Positions 7,455-16,455 are shown, counted from the first letter of the stretch. The stretch is 64,000 nt of DNA from Polyangiaceae bacterium (GCA_019637265.1 JAHBVY010000001.1:1116001-1180000); one strand, 5' to 3'. Notes: a model not told the origin generated them from the sequence alone. A program made the numbers and translations.

Positions 7455-8198
7455 TCACGCATCCATGGGCCCCTCGGCCCGACCGTGAATGAACTGCTGG
7501 ATGATACCATCCGTGGAGTTACGGAAGTCGTCCGGCGTCCCGAGCAGCTTCACGTGTCCTCCGTACAGCATCACGATGCGGTCGGCGATGGTGAAGATGC
7601 TGACGAGGTCGTGGGAGACGACGATGCTGGTGACGCCGAGCTCATCGCTCAGCTGGCGGATCAAGGTGTCCACGCGCCGCGCGCTCACCGGGTCGAGGCT
7701 GGTGGTCGGCTCATCGAACAGCACGTACTGAGGCTCCAGCGTCAGCGCGCGCGCGATGGCGATGCGCTTGCGCATGCCGTCACCGAGCGCCGCGGGGTAG
7801 CGATCGGCGAACTCACGCATCCGCACGCGCTCGAGCAGGCGGTGGGCCTCCGACAGCGCCTCGCGCGGCTTCAGCCCCCGGTGCTTGCGCAGGGGGAGCG
7901 CCACGTTCTCCGCGCAGGTCATGGAATCGAACAGCGTGGAGTGCTGAAATACCATGGCGCACTTCTTGCGCACCCGGTACATCGCGCGCTCGCTGAAGCG
8001 GCTCACCTCCTCACCGTCGAGCCAGATTTCCCCACCGTCTGGGTAGAGCAGCCCGATCAAGTGCTTGATCAGCACGCTCTTCCCCACCCCGGAGGCGCCG
8101 ATGATGAAGAACACCTCCCCCAGGTTGACGTCGAAGCTGACCCCCTTCAGCACCTGCTTCGGGCCAAAGGACTTCTTGACGTCGACGAACCGGATCAT
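7455..8198 (-). CDS. mlaF: ABC transporter ATP-binding protein, MlaF type
   Basis: 247 residues, ATG at 8198. Walker A GASGVGKS (34-41), Q-loop VFQHSTLFDSM, Walker B VLFDEP (159-164), D-loop TSLDP and H-loop SHDL are intact. The signature motif is LGDGMRKR (138-145) instead of the usual LSGGMRKR: the serine is gone and the first glycine is replaced by aspartate, so ATP sandwiching may be altered. It is immediately upstream of the MCE protein gene on the same strand and should energise that transporter. The permease (MlaE) expected in such operons is absent; the gene upstream is an FHA-GGDEF protein. Confidence 0.9.
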   Translation of the reverse strand: MIRFVDVKKSFGPKQVLKGVSFDVNLGEVFFIIGASGVGKSVLIKHLIGLLYPDGGEIWLDGEEVSRFSERAMYRVRKKCAMVFQHSTLFDSMTCAENVALPLRKHRGLKPREALSEAHRLLERVRMREFADRYPAALGDGMRKRIAIARALTLEPQYVLFDEPTTSLDPVSARRVDTLIRQLSDELGVTSIVVSHDLVSIFTIADRIVMLYGGHVKLLGTPDDFRNSTDGIIQQFIHGRAEGPMDA

Positions 8199-8237
8199 GC
8201 GCGCATCAACGAGGACAGGCCGCTCACTTCGCCGGGC

Positions 8238-9152
8238 TCAGTAGCACACGCGGTTTCGCCCGCCCTGCTTCGCCCGGTACAGCGCCTCGTCGGCCCGCTT
8301 GAACAGCGCCTCTGCGCCCTCCACCGCCACCTCGCGCGTCGCCAGGCCGACGCTCACCGTCACCGGCAGGCGCCGCTGCTCGAAGTGGAACGTGTGCTGC
8401 TCCACCGCCACGCGCACCGCCTCGGCCACCTGGTACGCCGTGGGGAAGTCCACCCCGACGAGCGCCACGGCGAACTCCTCACCCCCGACGCGCCCCACCA
8501 GGTGCCCGCCCGGCACCACCTGGCGCACCACCTGCGCAAGCTGCCTCAGCACCGCGTCCCCCGCCGCGTGGCCGTGGGTGTCGTTGATGCGCTTGAAGTG
8601 ATCGGCGTCGAAGATGATGAGGCTCGCGAGGCTCACCCCCGGGCGGCTCAGCTCCGTCGCCAGGTAGTCGTGGAAGTGCTTCTTGTTGGCGACCCCCGTG
8701 AGGCCGTCCACCGTCATCAGGTCGTAGATTTCCTTGTGGTACTCCGCCTCGATGTTGTCGCCGTCGAGGAACTTGAGGAGCACCTTCCCCACCCCCACGC
8801 GGTCTCCATCCCGGAGCCGGTGGTGCTGCACCTTCACGTCATTGACGAAGGTGCCGTTGGTGGAGCCCAGATCTTGGAGCTGGTAGTAGCCGGCGAACGA
8901 CTCCACCCGCGCGTGCTGGCGGCTGATGAGATCCGAGTCGAAGTGGATGTCGCAGCTCGGGTCGCGCCCCATCACCACCGGGCGATCCAGGTGGATCTGC
9001 AGGCCGATCTTGGAGCCGACGATCACCACCAAGCAAGCGGCGCCCGCGCTCTCCACCTTCGGAGGCTCCGTCATCTGCACCACGCGCGTCACGGCGAGAT
9101 CCCGAGACCGAGCGGGGGGGCCGGAGCGCTGACTGTCGGGCATCGCCGCCAT
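8238..9152 (-). CDS. FHA-GGDEF protein, probable diguanylate cyclase
   Basis: 304 residues. An FHA domain lies at ~40-130, with GRDPSCD, SRQHARVE and the LGSTNGTFVN loop, the residues that bind phosphothreonine peptides. A GGDEF domain follows at ~140-304 with the active-site GGEEF and the substrate-binding segment FKRINDTHGHAAGD, so c-di-GMP synthesis is likely. The RxxD inhibitory site normally placed a few residues before GGEEF is not present (the sequence there is PGGHLVGRV), so product feedback is probably lost. It is cytoplasmic, with no membrane span. Activation would follow binding to a phosphorylated partner, such as a Hanks-type kinase target. It lies 39 bp upstream of mlaF on the same strand and may be co-transcribed. 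Confidence 0.9.
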   Translation of the reverse strand: MAAMPDSQRSGPPARSRDLAVTRVVQMTEPPKVESAGAACLVVIVGSKIGLQIHLDRPVVMGRDPSCDIHFDSDLISRQHARVESFAGYYQLQDLGSTNGTFVNDVKVQHHRLRDGDRVGVGKVLLKFLDGDNIEAEYHKEIYDLMTVDGLTGVANKKHFHDYLATELSRPGVSLASLIIFDADHFKRINDTHGHAAGDAVLRQLAQVVRQVVPGGHLVGRVGGEEFAVALVGVDFPTAYQVAEAVRVAVEQHTFHFEQRRLPVTVSVGLATREVAVEGAEALFKRADEALYRAKQGGRNRVCY

Positions 9153-9269
9153 TATGTTCGGCGGCCGCGCCGCTGTCTACGCGGCCGCCATGGCGCTGGT
9201 GCTCGACCCCACCGCGCCGCGCCGACGAAGCTGATCCGGGCGCGCCCGATCCGCGCTATAGCCGCGCCG

Positions 9270-10010
9270 ATGGCCGAGCTATTGAGCGCCGCCCGGGACC
9301 ACCTGGCCTTCCCCCTCGACTACCCGACGCTCGAGTCGGCGCGGCGGGGCGCCGAGCAGGTTCGCGGTGAGATGGGGGTGCTCAAGGTGGGGCTCGAGCT
9401 GTTCACCGCGGTGGGGCCCGAGGCCGTGCGGCTCGGGGAGGCGCTAGGGATGGCGGTGTTCCTCGACTTGAAGCTGCACGACATCCCGGCCACCGTCGAG
9501 AGCGCGGTCAGCAGCGCCGCCGGGCTCGGGGTCCGCTACCTCACGCTGCACGCGAGCGGCGGACCGCGGATGCTGGAGGCGGCGCAGGAGGCGGCCGCGC
9601 GCGCCGGCACCGGGCTCACCCTGCTGGCGGTGACGGTGCTCACCAGCCTGGACGAGCGTGATCTCGGCGCCGTGGGCGTGAGCCGCGCCCCGGGCGCGCA
9701 GGCGCTGGCGCTGGCAGAGCTCGCGCTGAGCGCCGGCATCGGCGGGCTGGTGTGCTCCCCGGCGGAGCTCGCGCCGCTCCGCGAGCGACACGGCGACGCG
9801 CCCGCCCTGGTGACCCCAGGGATCCGCCCGGCGGGCGCCGAGCGCGGCGATCAGAAGCGCGTCGGCACGCCTCACGAGGCGATCCTCGCGGGCTCCAGCC
9901 TGCTGGTGGTGGGGCGCCCTGTCCGTCAGGCGCCCGATCCACGCGCCGCGGCGGCCGCCCTGCGCGCCGAGGTCGCCGAGGCGCTCAGCGCCCGGGAGGC
10001 CCGATCGTGA
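9270..10010 (+). CDS. pyrF: Orotidine 5'-phosphate decarboxylase
   Basis: 246 residues from the ATG at 9270. The frame is open far upstream, but only as antisense of the three preceding genes, so this first Met before the conserved barrel is chosen. The enzyme decarboxylates OMP to UMP, the last step of de novo pyrimidine synthesis. Visible motifs are the catalytic FLDLKLHDIPAT (~60-71), VRYLTLHASGG, the phosphate-binding TPGIRP and the terminal VVGRPVRQAPDP. The N-terminal strand reads LAFPLDYP rather than the usual IVALDVP, but the Asp is kept. The stop overlaps the next start (GTGA), so pyrF and rlmB are translationally coupled. Confidence 0.95.
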   Translation: MAELLSAARDHLAFPLDYPTLESARRGAEQVRGEMGVLKVGLELFTAVGPEAVRLGEALGMAVFLDLKLHDIPATVESAVSSAAGLGVRYLTLHASGGPRMLEAAQEAAARAGTGLTLLAVTVLTSLDERDLGAVGVSRAPGAQALALAELALSAGIGGLVCSPAELAPLRERHGDAPALVTPGIRPAGAERGDQKRVGTPHEAILAGSSLLVVGRPVRQAPDPRAAAAALRAEVAEALSAREARS

Positions 10011-10771
10011 GCCACCCTGACCCTAGCCCCTCGGAGGGCGCGAGCGCCGGGCCCGCGACGCGGCTGGTGCTCGGGCTGCAGCCCACCCGCGAGGCGATCC
10101 GCGTCCACCAAGGCGCGCTGGGGCGCGTGCTGATCGACGACCGGCGGCTCCCGCGCCTCGACGCGCTGGCGCGCTACGCCGCGGCGCAGGGCGTGAAGCG
10201 CATCGACCGGGTGCGCGCGAGCGAGCTCGATCGCCTGGCGCGCGGCGCGAGCCACCAAGGCGTCGCCTGCTACGCCCCGGAGCTGCGCCTCACGCCGCTC
10301 TCGGCGGTGCTGGGGCGTGACCCGCTGCTCGTCTTGGCGCTCGACGGCGTGCAAGATCCTCAGAACTTCGGCGCCATCGTCCGCAGCGCGGTGGCCATCG
10401 CCCAGGCGCCCGTGCTGTGGCCCGAGAGCTCTTCAGCCCCGCTGACTCCGGCCACCTTCCGCGCCTCGGCCGGCGCCATCGAGCACGCCGAGCTGATCCG
10501 GGTGCCGTCGCTGCTCAGCGCGCTGCACGCCGCGGTGGAGGCGGGCTGCGACGTGGTGGGGCTCGAGGCGGGCGCCCAGCAGACGCTCGAGGAGCTACCC
10601 CTCGGCTCCAAGCGGGTGCTGGTGATGGGCTCGGAGCACGAAGGGCTCGGCCGCGCGATCCGCAAGGCCTGCACCCACACCGCTCAGCTGCTCCGACCGC
10701 ACGCCATCGACTCGCTCAACGTCTCGGTGGCCGCTGGGATCGCGCTGTTTCAAGCGCGCCCGAAACCCTGA
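10007..10771 (+). CDS. rlmB: SpoU-family 23S rRNA 2'-O-ribose methyltransferase (RlmB-like)
   Basis: 254 residues, GTG at 10007 overlapping the pyrF stop by 4 bases. The N-terminal substrate-binding domain (VLGLQPTREAI, then SHQGVACYAPEL) and the C-terminal trefoil-knot SPOUT domain carry the family motifs LALDGVQDPQNFGAIVRSA, VMGSEHEGLGRAI and IDSLNVSVAAGIALF. RlmB 2'-O-methylates G2251 of 23S rRNA, and TrmH-like relatives modify tRNA; the RlmB-style N-domain favours the first. The overlap with pyrF suggests a shared transcript. A palindrome-containing gap follows. Confidence 0.9.
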   Translation: MSHPDPSPSEGASAGPATRLVLGLQPTREAIRVHQGALGRVLIDDRRLPRLDALARYAAAQGVKRIDRVRASELDRLARGASHQGVACYAPELRLTPLSAVLGRDPLLVLALDGVQDPQNFGAIVRSAVAIAQAPVLWPESSSAPLTPATFRASAGAIEHAELIRVPSLLSALHAAVEAGCDVVGLEAGAQQTLEELPLGSKRVLVMGSEHEGLGRAIRKACTHTAQLLRPHAIDSLNVSVAAGIALFQARPKP

Positions 10772-10845
10772 ACAGGCGCGCGGCGTCCGCGCGCGGCGTT
10801 CCATTCAATGGATCGCCCTCACGTGCCCCACGAGCGACCAAATAA

Positions 10846-10867
10846 GTGACTGATTTCAATCAGTTAC
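10846..10867. repeat. Near-perfect 22-bp inverted repeat
   Basis: GTGACTGATT-TC-AATCAGTTAC has 10-bp arms with one mismatch and is unusually AT-rich for this genome. It lies in the gap between the converging rlmB and cysteine desulfurase genes. The two-base spacer is too tight for a good RNA hairpin, so a protein-binding site or fortuitous palindrome is more likely than a terminator. The next 60 bp hold several short CCTCAGG/CCTGAGG phrases. Confidence 0.5.
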
Positions 10868-11026
10868 ACCACTTTTCGAGGTAACCTCTGAGGACCTCGG
10901 AGTTCCCTCAGGCGATACCTGAGGTTCGTTGACACCTGAAAATTCCGTCTTCAGCGGTGCCTGCTCACCCCGCTCCAGCAGCTCGGTCCGCAAGGCGCAC
11001 TCAGTGCGCGCGCAACGCCCGCTCGA

Positions 11027-12133
11027 TCAAGCCGCCAGCAGCTGACGGAGCACTCGCAACACCTCGTCGACGTCGGCGGCGGTGGTGTCCTCCCCCAGGC
11101 TGAAGCGCACGCTGTGGGTCGCGGCTTCGGTGCGGCCCATCGCCAGCAGCACCGGGCTCGGCTCGAGTGAGCCGGCGCTGCACGCGCTGCCCGCAGACAC
11201 CTGGACCCCAGCGAGGTCCAGCGCCGCCACCAGCTCGTCGCCGCGCCACGCCGGGAAATGGAGGTTGGTCACGTGGGGCGCACGGGGCGCTGACCCGTTC
11301 GGCGTGGCCAGCGCCTGGATGCCGCGCTCCAGCGCGTCACGGAGCGACCCAACCCCCAAAATCCCACGCTGAAACACCGGCAAGCGCGCGAGGGCGGCCC
11401 CAAACCCGGCGGCCGCCACCGCGTCCTGAGTGCCTGGCCTGAGGCCCCGCTCCTGCGCTCCCCCGACGAGCACCGGCCTCGGCACCGGCACCACGCCGGC
11501 CCGAGCCCGCAGCGCCAGCGCGCCGATCCCCTTGGGGCCTCGGATTTTGTGGGCGGCGACGGTGATGGCGTCCGCCACCTGGAGCGGCCCGAGCGGCACC
11601 TTCCCGAGCGCCTGCACCGCGTCCGAGTGCAGCTTGAGGCCCAGCGGGCGCGCCGCCTCGGCGGCGGCCTCCAGCGGCTGGATCACGCCGGTCTCGTGGT
11701 TCACGGCCATCAGGCTGAGCCAGCTGCCCTCGGGCAGCGCGCGGCAGTGTTCGGCGATCGCCGCCACCTCCAGCTGACCATCGGGGCGCACCGGGAGCCA
11801 CACCACGGGGCGCCCGTCCGTCTCGATTCGTTCAGCGACCCTGACCACCGAGGGGTGCTCCAACCGGCTCAGCGCGAGGCCAGGCGCCGAGCGGAGCATG
11901 AGGTTGTTCGCCTCCGTGCCGCCGCCCGTCAGCACCACGTCGCGCGGGGAGAGCTCGAGCAGCTGGGCGAGCGCCTCACGGGTGTCCTCCAGCGCGCGCC
12001 GCGCCTCGCGACCCACCGCGTGGACACTCGAGGGGTTACCCCAAGAGCGCTCCGCTGCGCGATGCATCGCCGCGAGCACCTCCGGCGCCGGCGGGGTGGT
12101 GGCGTTCCAATCGAGGTAAATGGCGCGGCTCAC
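11027..12133 (-). CDS. iscS: Cysteine desulfurase (IscS/NifS class)
   Basis: 368 residues, ATG at 12133. This PLP enzyme takes sulfur from cysteine for Fe-S clusters, thiamine or tRNA thiolation. Visible landmarks are IYLDWNATTPP at the N-terminus, GGTEANN (cofactor contact), the MAVNHETGVIQP segment, the PLP-lysine loop AAHKIRGPKG, and the persulfide cysteine in SAGSACSAGSLEPSPVL with the C-terminal SVRFSLGEDTT. No iscU, iscA or iscR is next to it, but a frataxin gene lies 30 kb away in this window. An odd G-rich phrase encoding GILGVG (~11349-11362) matches the dispersed T/G motif and may be an in-frame insertion in a variable loop. Confidence 0.93.
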   Translation of the reverse strand: MSRAIYLDWNATTPPAPEVLAAMHRAAERSWGNPSSVHAVGREARRALEDTREALAQLLELSPRDVVLTGGGTEANNLMLRSAPGLALSRLEHPSVVRVAERIETDGRPVVWLPVRPDGQLEVAAIAEHCRALPEGSWLSLMAVNHETGVIQPLEAAAEAARPLGLKLHSDAVQALGKVPLGPLQVADAITVAAHKIRGPKGIGALALRARAGVVPVPRPVLVGGAQERGLRPGTQDAVAAAGFGAALARLPVFQRGILGVGSLRDALERGIQALATPNGSAPRAPHVTNLHFPAWRGDELVAALDLAGVQVSAGSACSAGSLEPSPVLLAMGRTEAATHSVRFSLGEDTTAADVDEVLRVLRQLLAA

Positions 12134-12155
12134 AGGACGCTCCCATCGAGGTAGT

Positions 12156-12253
12156 TGCTTAAACTGACCACGTGGCGGCTCGCGGAACAGTCATGGAAGC
12201 TGACCACATGGTGGCCCCCCGTACAGTCATCGAAGCTGACCATGAGGTGGCTC
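12156..12253. repeat. Three imperfect ~36-bp direct repeats
   Basis: The phrase ACTGACCACGTGGCGGCT at ~12162 recurs as GCTGACCACATGGTGGC at ~12199 and GCTGACCATGAGGTGGCT at ~12236. The last two are each preceded by (G/T)ACAGTCAT(G/C)GAA. They fill most of the gap between the hybrid kinase gene and the cysteine desulfurase gene. No function can be assigned. Confidence 0.65.
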
Positions 12254-12263
12254 ACCGCGCGCA

Positions 12264-13532
12264 TCACGCGTCGGAGCTCGGCACCCGCTCCGGCCACGTC
12301 AGGTAGAAGGCGGAGCCCCCGAAGGTGACGCCCCCGATGCGGACGGTGGGCGGAGACTCCACCCGCACCTCACCGCCGTGCCCCGTGATGATGCCGCGGG
12401 TGATGGACAGCCCCACGCCCGTCCCACCGAATTGCCGCGTGGGAGAGCCGTCCGCCTGGAAGAAAGGCTCGAAGAGCCGCGCGCTGAGCGCCTCCGGCAC
12501 GCCGCCGCCGGTGTCCGCGATGCAGAGCTCGAAGCGCAGGTCGCCAGCGTCCTCACCCGCGTCGCCATCGACCCAGCCGTCACTCGGGCCCGCGATCGGC
12601 CGCAGGCGCACCCCGATGTGACCGCCCTGGGGCGTGAACTTCACCGCGTTGTCCAACACCTGGCCCACCGCGCGCCCGAGCCGCTCTGGATCGCCGTAGC
12701 CCAGCTGCTTCGAGCCGGGCAGCTCCAGCACCAGGGTCTGACCCGCGGCTTCGATAGCGGCTTGATAGCGGCCGATCACGGCGTGCACCAGCGCCGTGAG
12801 GTCGTACTCCCGCCGACTGAAGCGGAGCCGCCCCGTCTCGATCCCGGTGACGTCCAGCAGGTTGTCGATCATCGCGCGCAGGCGGCCGACGCAATCGTCG
12901 ATGGTGCGCAGCGCCTTGCCCTGCGCGTCGGTGAGGGGCCCGAGCTCGAGGTCACGCAGCATGCGGACGTAGCCGACGATCGGCGTCATGGGGGTGGCGA
13001 GCTCGTGGGAGATGTTGCGGTAGAACTCCTTACGCGCGCGGTCGAGCTCCACCATCTTGAGGTTGGCGCGCGACAGCTCCGCGACCTTCTCCTCCAGGTG
13101 CGTGACGATGCGCTGGCTCTCTTTGCGCAGGTGCTCACCGCTCACCTCCGGCGCGCCCACCTCGCGATGCCCCCCAAGGAAACCGGTGACGGTGCGCGCG
13201 AAGCTGCGCGCGTCGATCGGCTTCTGCAGGAAGCCCGTCGCGCCCACCGCGAGGCTGGTGTCGCGGTTGCCCTCGGCGGTGATCGCCACGATGGGCGTGT
13301 GCTTCAGGTGCTCCTCGGCGCGCAGTCGGAGCGTCACCTCGTAGCCGTCCATCCCCGGGATGGCGATGTCCACCAAGATCAAGTCGGGGCGCGTCTCGCG
13401 CGCCTTGCGGATCCCCTCCAGGCCGTCCTCCGCCTCGATCACCTCGAACCCCGCGGCGACGAGCAGCTTCCTCACCAAGAGCCGGTTCGCGGGCTCGTCC
13501 TCGATGTGCAAGATCTTCGGCACGCTGGGCAC
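12264..13532 (-). CDS. Response regulator-histidine kinase hybrid
   Basis: About 422 residues if the GTG at 13532 is used; the frame stays open to a GTG at 13613, but the extra ~27 residues are basic and look non-coding. An N-terminal receiver domain (KILHIEDEP; phospho-acceptor Asp in LILVDIAIPGMDGYE at ~56; LQKP lysine) is followed by a coiled linker (~140-165), a HisKA domain with His in NISHELATPM (~173) and a HATPase domain (LDNAVKFTP N-box, IADTGGGVP, GGTGVGLSITRGI). There is no membrane span, so it is a soluble hybrid kinase that may receive phosphate from, or signal to, other two-component proteins. No partner gene is adjacent. Confidence 0.9.
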   Translation of the reverse strand: MPSVPKILHIEDEPANRLLVRKLLVAAGFEVIEAEDGLEGIRKARETRPDLILVDIAIPGMDGYEVTLRLRAEEHLKHTPIVAITAEGNRDTSLAVGATGFLQKPIDARSFARTVTGFLGGHREVGAPEVSGEHLRKESQRIVTHLEEKVAELSRANLKMVELDRARKEFYRNISHELATPMTPIVGYVRMLRDLELGPLTDAQGKALRTIDDCVGRLRAMIDNLLDVTGIETGRLRFSRREYDLTALVHAVIGRYQAAIEAAGQTLVLELPGSKQLGYGDPERLGRAVGQVLDNAVKFTPQGGHIGVRLRPIAGPSDGWVDGDAGEDAGDLRFELCIADTGGGVPEALSARLFEPFFQADGSPTRQFGGTGVGLSITRGIITGHGGEVRVESPPTVRIGGVTFGGSAFYLTWPERVPSSDA

Positions 13533-13777
13533 CGTAACCCTGGCACCATTTCGCCCGCGAATGAACCCCGGCGCGGCGAAGGGGCACCGGGAGGTGCGGC
13601 GCCGTGGGAGCACCTACGGACGAAGCTCACTCGAAGGGAGGGGGGTTTGGGGTTTGGCAGCGCGCTGGGCGCTCCCGCCCAGTCGCTCGCACGGGGGGCC
13701 ACACCGCGCGCTGGATCCGCGGCGTGGTGTGCTAAAAGCGCGAGCCACGCCGCCACCAGGCTGCGCGACGACTCACC

Positions 13778-14290
13778 ATGACTCGACGCCCCCTCGGCGC
13801 CGCGATCCTCGCGGCGCTCACCCCGCTCTCCCTCGGCTGCGCCGATCTCACGGCGCCGCAAATCGACGCTCAGCGCGGCGCGGCCCAGCCCGCCCAAGCT
13901 CAGCCCGCCCAAGCCCAGGCGGCGCCGCAGCCCGTGCCCCCGGCTCCGCAAGTCCTCGAGCCCCAGGGTGAGAGCGTCGAGGCCTCGCACATCCTGATCG
14001 GCTACACCGGCGCGCCGCGCTCCAGCGCGACCCGCACCAAGGCGGAGGCCGAGGCCGAGGCGCAGCGCCTCTCGGGGCTCGCCCGCGCGCCAGGCGCCGA
14101 TTTCGCGGCCCTCGCCAAGGAGCACTCGGAAGATCCTGGCTCGGGGCCGCGCGGCGGCGCGCTCGGCGCCTTCACCCGCGAGCGCATGGTCAAGCCGTTC
14201 TCCGACGCGGCCTTCGCCCTCGAGGTCGGTCAGGTGAGCGGCCCAGTCGAGTCGCAGTTCGGCTACCACGTCATCCTGCGCACCAAGTGA
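13778..14290 (+). CDS. Parvulin-type peptidyl-prolyl isomerase lipoprotein
   Basis: 170 residues. A signal peptide ends at a lipobox-like LSLGC, and a Pro/Ala/Gln linker (repeated AQPAQAQ) leads to a rotamase domain at ~68-170: ASHILIGY, FAALAKEHSEDPGSGPRGGALG, the VKPFSDAAFAL segment and FGYHVILRTK. These are the standard PpiC/SurA parvulin motifs. It should help fold exported or outer-membrane proteins at the membrane surface. Its stop overlaps the start of lnt (GTGA), so a protein that itself needs lipidation is coupled to a lipidation enzyme. Confidence 0.9.
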   Translation: MTRRPLGAAILAALTPLSLGCADLTAPQIDAQRGAAQPAQAQPAQAQAAPQPVPPAPQVLEPQGESVEASHILIGYTGAPRSSATRTKAEAEAEAQRLSGLARAPGADFAALAKEHSEDPGSGPRGGALGAFTRERMVKPFSDAAFALEVGQVSGPVESQFGYHVILRTK

Positions 14291-16119
14291 CCCGCCGCGA
14301 CCCAAGCGAGCCCGAGGCGGAAGCCGAGGCGACGGAAGGCGCTGCCTCTGAGGCAGCTGAAGGCGCCGAGGCAGCTGAAGGCGCCGAGGTAACTGAAGGC
14401 GCCGAGGCGACTGAAAGCGCTACCTCTGAAGATGAGGCAGCTGAAGGCGCCGAAGAGCCCAAGCAAGGCCGCGCAGAAGCAGACGCCGAGCACGACGAAG
14501 GCGCAGACGAGAGCGCGGCGAAGAGCCCCCAAACCGCTGAGAGCCCGTCGAAGGTCGGCGCCGAGCCCACCGCGCCGCCGCCGCTCGCGGCGCGCGTCGC
14601 CTACCCGCTCGCGGTTTTGTCAGGGTTCCTGTATTTCTTGGCCTTCCCCGGGGTCGATCTGTGGCCGCTCGCGGCGATCGCCTGGGTGCCGCTCATCGTC
14701 GCCATGGAGGGGCAATCGCCGCGGCGCGCGATGGGGCTCGGCTGGGCCGCCGGCTTCACGATGACGATGACCGGCTTCTACTGGCTGCTCGAGATGCTGC
14801 AGACGTTCAGCGGCTTCGGCGTCGGGCTGTGCCTCCTGTTCATGAGCATCCTGTGCGCCTACCAGGGCGGCCGCATCGCGCTGATGGGCTGGCTGTATGG
14901 GCGCGCGCGCGCGCGCGGGTGGCTCGCCGGAGGCGCCTTCGCGGCGGCCTTCGTGGCCAGCGAGCTGCTCTTCCCGCTGCTGTTCCCCTGGTACTACGCC
15001 GCCACGGTGCACCAGCTCCCAGCGCTGCTCCAGGTGGCGGAGCTGGGCAGCCCGATCGGCGTGGGGCTCACCCTGGTGGCGCTCAACTGGGCCATCGCGA
15101 GCCTCATCATCGCGCGTCGTCAGGGGCGCGCCCCAGCGCTGCGCGGGCTGGCGTTGCTCGCCGCGGTGCCGCTCGTGAGCGCCGCCTATGGCGCCGTGCG
15201 GATCCACCAGGTGGACGCGGCGGTCGCCGCCGCGCCCAAGGCGAAGGTGGGCGTGGTGCAGGGCAACATGAGCCTGATGGGTAAGCGTCAAGACCGCGAA
15301 GAGGGCCTGCGCCGACACCTCCGGCTGAGCCAAGACTTGGTGCGGCGCGAGGGCCCGCTGGATCTGGTGGTGTGGCCGGAGACGGCCGTGGTGGGCGCGC
15401 TCGACGAGACCACCGCGAACCTCCACTACCAGCTGCGGGTCACGCCCTACATCGGCGCGCCCGCGGTGTTCGGCGGGGTGCTGGTGCGGCAGGTGGAGGA
15501 CGCGCGCGGCTACGTGCTGTTCAACTCGGCGCTCGTCAGTGGAGCTGATGGTAAGGTGGTCGGTCGTTATGACAAGCACTACCTGCTCGCCTTCGGCGAG
15601 TACCTCCCCTTCGGGGAGACCTTCCCGAGCCTCTACGAGATCTCGCGCAACTCGGGCCGCTTCACCCCCGGCAAGGAGGCCAAGCCGATCCCCTTCGGGG
15701 ACCGCCACTTGGCCGTCTTCATCTGCTACGAGGACATCATCCCCTCCTTCGTGAACTCGATCATGCGCGAGGGCGAGGCGGACCTACTCGTCAACATCAC
15801 GAACGACGCCTGGTTCGGGGACACCACCGAGCCGTGGATCCACCTGGCGCTGAGCAAGCTCCGCGGGATCGAGCAGCGGCGCTTCTTCGTGCGCAGCACC
15901 AACAGCGGGGTGAGCGCCGTCATGGATCCGGTGGGCCGCGTGGTGGGTCACACCGGGACGTTCCAAGAGGACACGCTCGCGGCGGAGGTGGCCTGGCTCC
16001 AGGGCGGCACCCCGTACCGCGTCTATGGCGACACGCCTTGGTATCTCGTCAGCCTGCTGAGCCTGGGCTTCGCCTTCGTCCCCCGCTCGCGTCTCCGAAA
16101 GCCTCGTCAGGGCGGGTGA
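14287..16119 (+). CDS. lnt: Apolipoprotein N-acyltransferase with acidic N-terminal extension
   Basis: 610 residues, GTG at 14287 overlapping the PPIase stop. Lnt adds the third acyl chain to the lipoprotein cysteine. Several membrane helices cover ~105-300. The nitrilase-like domain at ~320-575 carries the catalytic triad: Glu in VWPETAV, Lys in YDKHYLLAFGEYLPFGE and Cys in VFICYEDIIP. A last membrane helix lies near the C-terminus. The first ~100 residues are an unusual Ala/Glu/Thr-rich repeat tract (EGAEATE-like units) absent from ordinary Lnt; it would lie in the cytoplasm. It may be a spacer or an interaction tail. An alternative start nearer the first helix cannot be excluded, but no better ribosome site is evident. 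Confidence 0.93.
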   Translation: MTRRDPSEPEAEAEATEGAASEAAEGAEAAEGAEVTEGAEATESATSEDEAAEGAEEPKQGRAEADAEHDEGADESAAKSPQTAESPSKVGAEPTAPPPLAARVAYPLAVLSGFLYFLAFPGVDLWPLAAIAWVPLIVAMEGQSPRRAMGLGWAAGFTMTMTGFYWLLEMLQTFSGFGVGLCLLFMSILCAYQGGRIALMGWLYGRARARGWLAGGAFAAAFVASELLFPLLFPWYYAATVHQLPALLQVAELGSPIGVGLTLVALNWAIASLIIARRQGRAPALRGLALLAAVPLVSAAYGAVRIHQVDAAVAAAPKAKVGVVQGNMSLMGKRQDREEGLRRHLRLSQDLVRREGPLDLVVWPETAVVGALDETTANLHYQLRVTPYIGAPAVFGGVLVRQVEDARGYVLFNSALVSGADGKVVGRYDKHYLLAFGEYLPFGETFPSLYEISRNSGRFTPGKEAKPIPFGDRHLAVFICYEDIIPSFVNSIMREGEADLLVNITNDAWFGDTTEPWIHLALSKLRGIEQRRFFVRSTNSGVSAVMDPVGRVVGHTGTFQEDTLAAEVAWLQGGTPYRVYGDTPWYLVSLLSLGFAFVPRSRLRKPRQGG

Positions 16120-16455
16120 GCGGCCTCAGCCATTGTGGCAAAGCGAGCGAATAGGGGCAGCCAGGCGTGCGTCCAACCGGCCGCTGGCGCGATCCAGGGC
16201 CAGCCAAGTAGAGTGAGCTCGGGAAACGAGCTTGTCGGCGGCCCCCCAGCTAGGTCATGGTTGCGTCAGCGGAGGAAGCTCTCCCAGTCGCGCGGCGTAA
16301 GGCTCCCCGCCCCACACCCCTCAGGGGCTCGTCATTTGGTCCACCCCACCACCTCACCCTCTACTCACCTCGCTGCGGGCGAGGTCCAGTATCAGCGGAC
16401 AGTTTAGCGAATTGGGGGCACTCGCGGCCCCGAAGCGCATCAAGGAGTAAGCATC
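16120..16455. other. 336-bp intergenic leader region
   Basis: No credible gene is visible. The region should carry the promoter of the downstream lipoprotein gene. A clear Shine-Dalgarno AAGGAG at 16442-16447 lies 8 bases before its ATG. I could not pick a convincing -35/-10 pair. Confidence 0.5.

Noticed and set aside
6705-9269. Very long plus-strand frame upstream of pyrF (1101 residues in total)
   Set aside because: It is the antisense of the mlaD, mlaF and FHA-GGDEF genes, rich in His/Arg/Leu as expected for a shadow frame. Only the part from the ATG at 9270 matches OMP decarboxylase.
10846-10867. Inverted repeat as an intrinsic terminator for rlmB and the cysteine desulfurase gene
   Set aside because: The two-base spacer is too small for a stable RNA loop and no T-tract follows on either strand.
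12378-13781. 467-residue plus-strand frame opposite the hybrid histidine kinase
   Set aside because: No domain is recognisable, while the opposite strand has complete receiver, HisKA and HATPase motifs.
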